Positions 19,121 through 26,618 of a stretch of 64,000 nt of DNA are shown here, in pieces. The translations under genes and the position numbers were made by a program. The stretch is taken from the NCBI RefSeq assembly GCF_024599655.1, contig NZ_CP102247.1, positions 3,410,001 to 3,474,000 of the forward strand, read 5' to 3'. Every line of letters starts with the position of its first letter. The stretch's first letter is position 1. Source of the DNA: Enterobacter asburiae. Lineage in GTDB: Bacteria > Pseudomonadota > Gammaproteobacteria > Enterobacterales > Enterobacteriaceae. The notes under the pieces were generated by a model. It was not told where the DNA came from. It did not search any database and saw nothing but the letters and a program-made list of their open reading frames with translations.

Positions 19121-21553
19121 ATGACAACCCTGAATCTCAACACCCTCAGCGAGCGCATTAAAGCGCACAAAACGGCCCTGGTGCATATCGTCAAGCCGCC
19201 CGTCTGTACCGAGCGTGCGCAGCATTACACCGAGATGTACAAGCAGCACATGGACAAGCCGATCCCGGTACGCCGCGCTCTGGCGCTGGCGCATCACCTG
19301 GCTGAACGCACCATCTGGATCAAACACGACGAGCTGATTATCGGTAACCAGGCAAGCGAAGTGCGCGCCGCGCCGATTTTCCCGGAATACACCGTCTCCT
19401 GGATAGAGAAAGAGATCGACGATCTGGCGGACCGCCCGGGCGCGGGCTTTGCGGTGAGCGAAGAGAACAAGCGCGTGCTGCATGAGATCTGCCCGTGGTG
19501 GCGCGGCCAGACGGTGCAGGATCGCTGCTACGGCATGTTCACCGACGAGCAGAAAGGCCTGCTGGAAACCGGCATTATCAAAGCCGAAGGCAACATGACC
19601 TCCGGCGACGCGCACCTGGCGGTGAACTTCCCGCTGGTGCTGGAGAAAGGCCTCGACGGCCTGCGCGCCAAAGTGGCCGAGCGCCGCTCGCGCATCAACC
19701 TGACGGTGCTGGAAGACCTGCACGGCGACCAGTTCCTCAAGGCGATCGATATCGTGCTGGAAGCCGTAAGCCTGCACATCACGCGCTTTGCCGATCTGGC
19801 GCGTGAAATGGCCGCGACCGAAACACGCGAAAGCCGCCGCGACGAGCTGCTGGCGATGGCGGAAAACTGCGACGTGATTGCCCACGAGCCGCCAAAAACC
19901 TTCTGGCAGGCGCTGCAGCTGTGCTATTTCATTCAGCTGATCCTGCAGATTGAGTCCAACGGCCACTCCGTCTCCTTCGCGCGCATGGACCAGTATCTCT
20001 ATCCGTACTACCGTCGCGACGTGGAGCTTGACCAGAGCCTGGATCGCGAACACGCCATCGAGCTGCTGCACAGCTGCTGGCTGAAGCTGCTGGAAGTAAA
20101 CAAGATCCGCTCCGGCTCGCACTCCAAGGCTTCCGCCGGTAGCCCGCTGTACCAGAACGTCACCATCGGCGGCCAGAAGCTGGTCAACGGTGAGCCGATG
20201 GACGCGGTGAACCCGCTCTCCTACGCAATTCTGGAATCCTGCGGTCGCCTGCGCTCCACCCAGCCGAACCTGAGCGTGCGCTACCACGCGGGCATGAGCA
20301 ACGACTTCCTCGACGCCTGCGTGCAGGTGATCCGCTGCGGCTTCGGCATGCCCGCGTTCAACAACGATGAAATCGTCATTCCGGAATTCATCAAGCTCGG
20401 CGTTGAACGCGACGACGCCTACGACTACGCGGCCATCGGCTGTATCGAAACCGCGGTGGGCGGCAAGTGGGGCTATCGCTGCACCGGCATGAGCTTCATC
20501 AACTTCGCCCGCGTGATGCTGGCGGCGCTGGAAGGCGGGCGCGACGCCACCAGCGGCAAGGTGTTCCTGCCGCAGGAAAAAGCGCTCTCCGCCGGTAACT
20601 TCGACAACTTCGAGGAGGTGATGGCGGCGTGGGACAGCCAGATCCGCTACTACACCCGCAAATCCATCGAGATTGAGTACGTGGTGGATACCATGCTGGA
20701 AGAGAACGTCCACGATATTCTCTGCTCGGCGCTGGTGGACGACTGCATCGAACGTGCGAAAAGCATCAAGCAGGGCGGCGCGAAGTATGACTGGGTCTCC
20801 GGTCTGCAGGTGGGTATCGCCAACCTCGGCAACAGCCTGGCGGCGGTGAAAAAGCTGGTGTTCGAACAGGGTACTATCGGTCAGCAGCAGCTGGCGGCCG
20901 CCCTGGCGGATGACTTCGACGGGCTGACCCACGAGCAGTTGCGTCAGCGTCTGATCAACGGCGCGCCGAAGTACGGCAACGACGACGACAGCGTGGATAT
21001 GCTGCTGACGCGCGCCTATCAGACCTACATCGAAGAGCTGAAGAAGTACCACAACCCGCGCCATGGCCGCGGCCCGATTGGCGGTAACTACTACGCGGGC
21101 ACCTCTTCCATTTCCGCAAACGTGCCGTTTGGCGCGGCGACAATGGCCACCCCGGACGGACGTAAGGCGCACACCCCGCTGGCGGAAGGTGCAAGCCCGG
21201 CTTCCGGTACGGACCACCTCGGCCCGACGGCGGTCATTGGCTCGGTGGGTAAACTGCCTACCGAGGCGATTCTCGGCGGCGTGCTGCTGAACCAGAAGCT
21301 GAACCCGTCAACGCTGGAAAACGACAGCGATCGCCAGAAGCTGATGGTGCTGCTGCGCACCTTCTTCGAGGTGCATAAGGGCTGGCATATTCAGTACAAC
21401 ATCGTCTCGCGCGACACGCTGCTGGAAGCGAAGAAACATCCTGACCAGTATCGCGATCTCGTGGTGCGCGTCGCGGGCTACTCGGCGTTCTTCACCGCCC
21501 TGTCGCCGGATGCGCAGGACGATATTATCGCCCGTACTGAGCATACGCTGTAA
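19121..21553 (+). CDS. ybiW: Glycyl-radical enzyme YbiW (dehydratase/eliminase-like, annotated as formate acetyltransferase)
   Basis: An anaerobic glycyl-radical enzyme of 810 residues. The radical glycine is G786 (RVAGYSAFF) and the catalytic cysteine is C441 in GCIET. Pyruvate formate-lyase has two adjacent active-site cysteines; here a single Cys is followed by I-E, the arrangement seen in glycerol, choline and hydroxyproline glycyl-radical eliminases. The old label 'PFL 3' is therefore doubtful, and the substrate is unknown. It is co-transcribed with its activase ybiY, with the aldolase fsaA divergent and the sugar phosphatase ybiV downstream, which suggests an anaerobic polyol or sugar pathway. 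Confidence 0.92.
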   Translation: MTTLNLNTLSERIKAHKTALVHIVKPPVCTERAQHYTEMYKQHMDKPIPVRRALALAHHLAERTIWIKHDELIIGNQASEVRAAPIFPEYTVSWIEKEIDDLADRPGAGFAVSEENKRVLHEICPWWRGQTVQDRCYGMFTDEQKGLLETGIIKAEGNMTSGDAHLAVNFPLVLEKGLDGLRAKVAERRSRINLTVLEDLHGDQFLKAIDIVLEAVSLHITRFADLAREMAATETRESRRDELLAMAENCDVIAHEPPKTFWQALQLCYFIQLILQIESNGHSVSFARMDQYLYPYYRRDVELDQSLDREHAIELLHSCWLKLLEVNKIRSGSHSKASAGSPLYQNVTIGGQKLVNGEPMDAVNPLSYAILESCGRLRSTQPNLSVRYHAGMSNDFLDACVQVIRCGFGMPAFNNDEIVIPEFIKLGVERDDAYDYAAIGCIETAVGGKWGYRCTGMSFINFARVMLAALEGGRDATSGKVFLPQEKALSAGNFDNFEEVMAAWDSQIRYYTRKSIEIEYVVDTMLEENVHDILCSALVDDCIERAKSIKQGGAKYDWVSGLQVGIANLGNSLAAVKKLVFEQGTIGQQQLAAALADDFDGLTHEQLRQRLINGAPKYGNDDDSVDMLLTRAYQTYIEELKKYHNPRHGRGPIGGNYYAGTSSISANVPFGAATMATPDGRKAHTPLAEGASPASGTDHLGPTAVIGSVGKLPTEAILGGVLLNQKLNPSTLENDSDRQKLMVLLRTFFEVHKGWHIQYNIVSRDTLLEAKKHPDQYRDLVVRVAGYSAFFTALSPDAQDDIIARTEHTL

Positions 21554-21558
21554 AAAAA

Positions 21559-21632
21559 CGCCCGGTGGCGCTGCGCTTACCGGGCCTACATTGTCTCCCC
21601 GTAGGCCGGGTAAGGCGAAGCCGCCACCCGGC
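21559..21632. repeat. BIME: two REP units after ybiW
   Basis: Two inverted REP units (CGCCCGGTGGCGCTGCGC... and GTAGGCCGGGTAAGGCG...) lie 5 bp past the ybiW stop. The first makes a strong stem (GCCCGGT/ACCGGGC). They probably end or stabilise the ybiYW transcript before the ybiV promoter. Confidence 0.88.
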
Positions 21633-21638
21633 TTTCTG

Positions 21639-21654
21639 ACTTTCATTCGAAATT
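21639..21654. promoter_or_regulatory. Shared 16-bp palindrome, copy 2 (ybiV)
   Basis: ACTTTCATTCGAAATT agrees with copy 1 at 14 of 16 positions. It lies about 65 bp before the ybiV start, upstream of a weak TATTAG -10-like element near 21677. Confidence 0.55.
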
Positions 21655-21719
21655 AAATTTGTGCTCCCCGTCACCTTGTTATTAGAATGTTTCAAAACGC
21701 AGTGACCCAGGAGCACAGT

Positions 21720-22535
21720 ATGACCGTTAAAGTTATCGTCACCGATATGGACGGAACTTTCCTTGATGATGCCAAGCAGTACGATCGTGACCGCTTCCAG
21801 GCACAGTTTGAACAGCTTAAAGCCCGCGACATTGAATTTGTGGTCGCCAGCGGCAACCAGTATTACCAGCTCATCTCCTTCTTCCCGGAGCTGAAAGACA
21901 GGATCTCCTTCGTGGCGGAAAACGGCGCGCTGGTGTTCGATCGCGGCGAACAGATTTTCCACGGCGAGCTGACGCGTCATGAATCGCAGATCGTGATTGG
22001 TGAACTGCTGAAAGACAAAGGGCTGAACTTCGTGGCCTGCGGGCTGGAGAGCGCCTACGTCAGCGACCAGGCTCCTGAAGAATTCGTCGCGCTGATGTCA
22101 AAGCACTATCACCGCTTAAAGCGCATTAGCGATTACCGCGAGATTGACGACGTGCTGTTTAAATTCTCCCTGAACCTGCCGGACAGCGATATCCCTAATC
22201 TGGTGGATAAACTTCACGTCTCCCTGGACGGCATCATGAAGCCGGTCACCAGCGGCTTTGGTTTTGTCGATTTGATTATCCCCGGCCTGCACAAAGCCAA
22301 CGGCATCAGCCGTCTGCTGAAACGCTGGAAAATCTCCCCGCAGGCGTGCGTGGCCATTGGCGACAGCGGCAACGATGCCGAGATGCTGAAGCTGGTGAAA
22401 TATTCCTTTGCGATGGGCAACGCGGCGCAGAGCATCAAAGACATCAGCCGCTACAGCACTGACGACAACAACCATCAGGGCGCGCTGAACGTCATTCAGG
22501 CCGTGCTCGACAACCATTCCCCGTTCGACGCCTGA
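21720..22535 (+). CDS. ybiV: Sugar phosphatase YbiV (SupH), HAD superfamily
   Basis: A Cof-type HAD phosphatase; E. coli YbiV dephosphorylates sugar phosphates including erythrose 4-phosphate and ribose 5-phosphate. The 271 residues start at the ATG at 21720 ([14 protein letters not shown]), which has AGGAG upstream and matches E. coli. The nucleophile is D9 and the acid/base D11 (DMDGTF). The metal motif [10 protein letters not shown] is near residue 217. The cap domain lies between. It carries the second copy of the shared palindrome upstream, linking it to ybiYW and ybiU. Confidence 0.94.
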   Translation: MTVKVIVTDMDGTFLDDAKQYDRDRFQAQFEQLKARDIEFVVASGNQYYQLISFFPELKDRISFVAENGALVFDRGEQIFHGELTRHESQIVIGELLKDKGLNFVACGLESAYVSDQAPEEFVALMSKHYHRLKRISDYREIDDVLFKFSLNLPDSDIPNLVDKLHVSLDGIMKPVTSGFGFVDLIIPGLHKANGISRLLKRWKISPQACVAIGDSGNDAEMLKLVKYSFAMGNAAQSIKDISRYSTDDNNHQGALNVIQAVLDNHSPFDA

Positions 22536-22656
22536 TCCTCTCCTCGCCGGAGCCTCGCTCCGGCCTCTCACTCTTTTTCCGTCCTGTGGCTTGCGTCAAG
22601 TTTTTAAACTTGCATTAACTTATTTTTAACTTAAAGTATCACTTGTAGACACTTTT

Positions 22657-22672
22657 ACTTTCGAATGAAAGA
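22657..22672. promoter_or_regulatory. Shared 16-bp palindrome, copy 3 (ybiU), inverted
   Basis: ACTTTCGAATGAAAGA is copy 1 in the opposite orientation with 15 of 16 matches. It ends 12 bp before the ybiU start codon, so it probably lies in the transcript leader or just after the start point. Confidence 0.6.
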
Positions 22673-22684
22673 TGCGAGGCGGTT

Positions 22685-23941
22685 ATGACCTTTACCAGTG
22701 AAACTTTGCCAGCGGATCACAAAGCGGCAATCCGTCAGTTAAAACGTGAGCTGCGCGCGCAGATCGGCGACGTGCAGGCGGTGTTTAATAAGCTCAGCGA
22801 TAAAATTGCCACCCGCGTGGCGGAAATCAACGCCCTTAAGAACAAAGGCGAATCCGTCTGGCCGGAGATCCCGTTTACGGACGTGAAAAACGGCACCATT
22901 ACCGACGCACAGCGCGAAGCCGTTAAGCGCCGCGGCTGCGCGGTGATTAAAGGTCATTTCCCGCGCGAGCAGGCGCTGGCGTGGGATCGGTCGATGCTCG
23001 ACTACCTCGATCTGAACAAATTTGACGACGTGTACAAAGGGCCAGGCGATAACTTCTTCGGCACCCTAACGGCCTCTCGTCCGGAGATTTATCCGATTTA
23101 CTGGTCGCAGGCGCAGATGCAGGCGCGCCAGAGCGAAGAGATGGCACAGGTGCAGTCGTTCCTGAACCGTTTATGGACATTCGAGAGCAACGGCAAGCAG
23201 TGGTTCGACCCGGACGTGAGCGTGATTTACCCGGATCGTATCCGCCGCCGTCCGCCGGGAACCACTTCGAAAGGGCTGGGCGCGCATACCGACTCCGGCG
23301 CGCTGGAGCGCTGGCTGCTTCCGGCCTATCAGCAGGTTTTTGCCCGCGTGTTTGACGGCAACGTCGATAAGTACGATCCGTGGAACGCCGCGCACCGTAC
23401 CGAAGTGGAAGAGTACACGGTCGATAACACCACCAAATGCTCGGTGTTCCGCACCTTCCAGGGCTGGACGGCGCTGTCGGATATGATCCCCGGACAGGGC
23501 TTGCTGCACGTCGTGCCGATCCCGGAAGCGATGGCCTATATTCTGCTGCGTCCGCTGCTGGACGACGTGCCGGAAGACGAGCTGTGCGGCGTGGCGCCGG
23601 GGCGCGTGCTGCCGGTTTCCGAGAAGTGGCACCCGCTGCTGATCGAGGCATTAAGCAGCATTCCGGCACTTGAGGCGGGCGATTCCGTGTGGTGGCACTG
23701 CGATGTGATCCACTCCGTCGCGCCGGTGGAAAATCAGCAGGGCTGGGGCAACGTGATGTACATTCCTGCCGCGCCGATGTGCGAGAAAAACCTCGCCTAC
23801 GCGAAGAAGGTCAAGGAAGCGCTGGAAACCGGCGCGTCGCCGGGAGACTTCCCGCGCGAGGATTATGAAAAGAGCTGGCAGGACCGCTTTACCGTGAACG
23901 ATCTCAACATCCACGGCAAGCGCGCGCTGGGCATGGTCTAA
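22685..23941 (+). CDS. ybiU: DUF1479 protein YbiU, predicted Fe(II)/2-oxoglutarate oxygenase-like
   Basis: A 418-residue protein of the DUF1479 family, strongly conserved with E. coli YbiU. A jelly-roll iron site is suggested by the H-x-D motif in LGAHTDSGALERW and a distal His in WHCDVIHSVAPVENQQGWGN, followed by arginine-rich surroundings. No substrate is known. The ATG at 22685 has GAGGCGG upstream. The nearby palindrome is shared with ybiYW/fsaA and ybiV. Its stop overlaps the stop of the convergent LacI-type gene by 4 bp. Confidence 0.9.
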   Translation: MTFTSETLPADHKAAIRQLKRELRAQIGDVQAVFNKLSDKIATRVAEINALKNKGESVWPEIPFTDVKNGTITDAQREAVKRRGCAVIKGHFPREQALAWDRSMLDYLDLNKFDDVYKGPGDNFFGTLTASRPEIYPIYWSQAQMQARQSEEMAQVQSFLNRLWTFESNGKQWFDPDVSVIYPDRIRRRPPGTTSKGLGAHTDSGALERWLLPAYQQVFARVFDGNVDKYDPWNAAHRTEVEEYTVDNTTKCSVFRTFQGWTALSDMIPGQGLLHVVPIPEAMAYILLRPLLDDVPEDELCGVAPGRVLPVSEKWHPLLIEALSSIPALEAGDSVWWHCDVIHSVAPVENQQGWGNVMYIPAAPMCEKNLAYAKKVKEALETGASPGDFPREDYEKSWQDRFTVNDLNIHGKRALGMV

Positions 23942-25011
23942 CTGTCGTACAGCCCTTCCCGCTCTACGGCGGTGCGTCGTTTTCCCTGACGTATCCGCCG
24001 TACCGATTCCCGTACGGTCAGGGTTCCATTAAGCAACAGCGTGCCTACCGGCGCGTCCGGGCGCATCAGCCGCTGCTGCAGCATATATACCGCTTCTGTT
24101 CCCAGCTCATCGCGCGGAACGTGCACGGCCGTTAATGGAACATCCTGAATCGCCGCCAGATTAAACCCGTCTATGCTCATCACCGACACGTCCTGCGGCA
24201 CGCGCAGACCGTGGTTTTGTAATGCGCTAATGGTGCCCGCCGCCATAAAGTCGCCGCCGACCAGAAACGCCGTCGGCAGGTCTTTTCCCTTCTGCTGGTT
24301 AAGCCACTCGCTGACCATCTGTTCCGTTTCACGCGCGCTGAAGCTGGGCACCACCAGCAGATCGCGTTTATCGTTGAACGTCAGGTTGTGGGACAGCCAC
24401 GCATCGCGGATCCCCGACAGGCGCAGCTCCATGGTGTAGCGACGCAGGCACAGCACGTTCATCACCTCACGGTGTCCCATCTCGAACAGGTACTCCGCTG
24501 CCCGCTCGCCGATGGCGCGATGATCCGGCGCGACGGCCGGCAGACGCATGTGGCGGTCCCGGCAGTTAATCAGCATGCAGGGTTTGCCCACGTCCACCGC
24601 CAGATCGTGAATGTGGGGATCATCGATGCCAAGAAGGATTGCCGCCTGGGTATCCGCTTCGTTCATCCGCGCCAGAAACAGCTGGGCGTCGCTGTCGTTC
24701 TCTTCCAGGGCGCAGTAGCGAAGGCGCACATCGTGGGACGCCAGACCTTTGCTCACGCTCTGGATCACGCGGTAGTAAAAGATGTCGGACCGCTCGTCGA
24801 AGGCGCGCTGGGGGGCAAAAACCACCAGGCTATTGAGCAGCAACCGCCCCGCCGCCATGCCGTCCATTACCCCCAGTTCCCGCGCGCACGCCAGCACCTT
24901 TGCGCGCGCTTTTTCACTGGTATTCGCTTTCCCCGCCAGCACCCGCGACACGGTGCTGATCGAGAGCTGCGTCCGGGCGGCGATTTCGGTGATTTTTAGC
25001 CTTTTGTCCAT
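23938..25011 (-). CDS. LacI-family transcriptional regulator of the GH31 cassette
   Basis: A 357-residue LacI/GalR repressor. The N-terminal helix-turn-helix (KITEIAARTQLSISTVSRVLAGKANTSEKAR) is followed by a periplasmic-binding-protein-like sensor domain containing FLVGGDFMAAGTISALQNHGLRVPQDVSVMSIDGF. I chose ATG 25011 (MDKRLKITEIA), which puts the HTH at the usual distance from the N-terminus; ATG 25029 is possible. It is divergent from the MFS transporter gene across 288 bp and very likely controls the transporter/GH31 pair and itself. The gene is not part of the E. coli K-12 arrangement. Confidence 0.88.
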   Translation of the reverse strand: MDKRLKITEIAARTQLSISTVSRVLAGKANTSEKARAKVLACARELGVMDGMAAGRLLLNSLVVFAPQRAFDERSDIFYYRVIQSVSKGLASHDVRLRYCALEENDSDAQLFLARMNEADTQAAILLGIDDPHIHDLAVDVGKPCMLINCRDRHMRLPAVAPDHRAIGERAAEYLFEMGHREVMNVLCLRRYTMELRLSGIRDAWLSHNLTFNDKRDLLVVPSFSARETEQMVSEWLNQQKGKDLPTAFLVGGDFMAAGTISALQNHGLRVPQDVSVMSIDGFNLAAIQDVPLTAVHVPRDELGTEAVYMLQQRLMRPDAPVGTLLLNGTLTVRESVRRIRQGKRRTAVEREGLYDS

Positions 25012-25036
25012 TTTGTGATCTGGCTCCATTTGCGAA

Positions 25037-25052
25037 ATGAAAAAATTTTCAT
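25037..25052. promoter_or_regulatory. Candidate LacI-type operator in the regulator's leader
   Basis: ATGAAAA-AA-TTTTCAT is a perfect 7-bp inverted repeat with a 2-bp centre, 25 bp upstream of the regulator's ATG. Its size suits a LacI-family dimer, although the usual central CG is missing. A second dyad (ATAACTGAC 25070-25078, GTCAGTTAT 25107-25115) lies further into the intergenic region. Confidence 0.4.
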
Positions 25053-25299
25053 AGCGTATCCGTCAGGCAATAACTGACATAAATACCATCATGCCAGAGG
25101 CTTTTCGTCAGTTATGAGAAATTTTGCACAAAATCCACTATTGCCTGCTCATTTTCTCCCTTAAGGTGAACTTGTCACACAACTTCCATACTAGTTGTAT
25201 AGCAACTTAAGCAGTTTAAACGGATAGAAATCAAAGAGATAAAAATCTGTGTGACACCTGAACCTCCGTCCCCTTACCGTCCGTCTTGTGGAGAGTAAA

Positions 25300-26601
25300 A
25301 TGAGTCAGGACATCAATAACACCGTTGCGACAAGCAAAACCCGTCGCGTCATCAAGAACCTGCGCTGGTACGTGCTGGTGCTGTTCTTACTTGGCGTCAC
25401 CGTTAACTACATCACCCGAAATTCGTTAGGCATTCTTGCCCCCGAGCTGAAAGAGAGCCTCGGGATCACCACCGAGCAATACTCCTGGATCGTCGGCGCG
25501 TTCCAGATCGCCTACACCATCTTCCAGCCCCTGTGCGGCTGGCTGATTGACGTTATCGGCCTGAAGATTGGCTTTATGGTCTGCGCCGGGATCTGGGCGC
25601 TGATGTGTATTTTCCACGCAGGGGCCGGAAGCTGGCTGCACCTGGCGATTCTGCGCTTCTTTATGGGTGCCTCTGAGGCCGCCGCCACTCCGGCGAATGC
25701 CAAAACCATCGGCGAATGGTTCCCGAAATCAGAGCGCCCCGTAGCCGCAGGCTGGGCGGGCGTGGGCTTTTCCATCGGCGCGATGCTGGCTCCGCCTATC
25801 ATCTACTTTGCTCACGCCTCGTTCGGCTGGCAGGGCGCGTTTATGTTTACCGGCGTGCTGGCGCTGCTGTGGGTGATCCTGTGGTGGGCGTTCTACCACA
25901 ACCCGGAGCAGCACCCGAACCTGAGCAAGGACGAGCTGGCGTTTATCAAGCAGGATAACGAACCGCCTGCGGTGAGACTGCCCTTCCTGACCGCGCTGAA
26001 AACCGTCTCGAAAAACAAACGCTTCTACGGTATCGCTATCCCGGCCTTTATGGCGGAACCCGCCTGGGCGGTGCTGAGCTTCTGGGTGCCGCTGTACCTC
26101 GCCAAAGAGCACGGTATGGATCTGAAGCAGATTGCGATGTTTGCCTGGCTGCCGTTCCTCGCCGCCGACCTCGGCAGCGTGGCGAGCGGCTACCTGACGC
26201 GTCTGTACACCCGCCTGTTCGGCTGCTCCCGCGTTAACTCGGTCGTTGCCAGCTCCGTGACGGGCGCGTTCCTGATGATCTCGCTGGGCATCGTGGCCAT
26301 TACCCGCGACCCGTATATCACCATCGTGCTGATCTCCATCGGCGGCTTCGGGCACCAGATCATCTCCTGCATGCTGAGCGCCCTGGTCGTGGAATCGTTC
26401 GACAAAGGCCAGATGGCGACCGTCAACGGCATGCGCGGCTCGGCGGCGTGGATCGCCAGCTTCCTGTTCTCGCTATTAATCGGTGTGACCGCCGACAAAA
26501 TCGGCTTTAACCCGCTCTTTATCGCCATGGGCTTTTTTGACCTGATTGGCGCTGTCTTCCTGGTAGCATTTATTGCTGAACGTCGCGCCAAGCGCGCCTG
26601 A
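25300..26601 (+). CDS. ExuT-like MFS sugar-acid transporter
   Basis: A 433-residue, 12-TM transporter of the anion:cation symporter branch of the MFS. It resembles the hexuronate transporter ExuT: YITRNSLGILAPEL, EQYSWIVGAFQIAYTIFQP, FMAEPAWAVLSFWVPLYL and LKQIAMFAWLPFLAADLGS correspond to ExuT segments. The ATG at 25300 has GGAGAG upstream; the in-frame GTG at 25288 is less likely. It precedes the GH31 gene by 17 bp, so the two are one operon. An ExuT-type carrier suggests a charged substrate such as a uronate-bearing glycoside (inference). Confidence 0.88.
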   Translation: MSQDINNTVATSKTRRVIKNLRWYVLVLFLLGVTVNYITRNSLGILAPELKESLGITTEQYSWIVGAFQIAYTIFQPLCGWLIDVIGLKIGFMVCAGIWALMCIFHAGAGSWLHLAILRFFMGASEAAATPANAKTIGEWFPKSERPVAAGWAGVGFSIGAMLAPPIIYFAHASFGWQGAFMFTGVLALLWVILWWAFYHNPEQHPNLSKDELAFIKQDNEPPAVRLPFLTALKTVSKNKRFYGIAIPAFMAEPAWAVLSFWVPLYLAKEHGMDLKQIAMFAWLPFLAADLGSVASGYLTRLYTRLFGCSRVNSVVASSVTGAFLMISLGIVAITRDPYITIVLISIGGFGHQIISCMLSALVVESFDKGQMATVNGMRGSAAWIASFLFSLLIGVTADKIGFNPLFIAMGFFDLIGAVFLVAFIAERRAKRA

Positions 26602-26618
26602 TAGTGGATGTATTGCAT

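Noticed and set aside
18920..21217. A 765-residue open frame antisense to ybiW
   Set aside because: It is the complement of a highly conserved gene in GC-rich codons. The translation is rich in His, Arg and Val with no recognisable domain and no ribosome site. It is a shadow frame.
22590..22606. FNR-like half site before ybiU (GCTTGCGTCAAG)
   Set aside because: Only one half matches the consensus; the other agrees at about two of five bases.
25175..25260. TGTCACAC (about 25180) and GTGTGACA (about 25250) as a CRP site for the transporter
   Set aside because: The half-sites are about 60 bp apart, and the nearest GGTGA...TCACA pairing has a 5-bp instead of 6-bp spacer, so it does not fit CRP.
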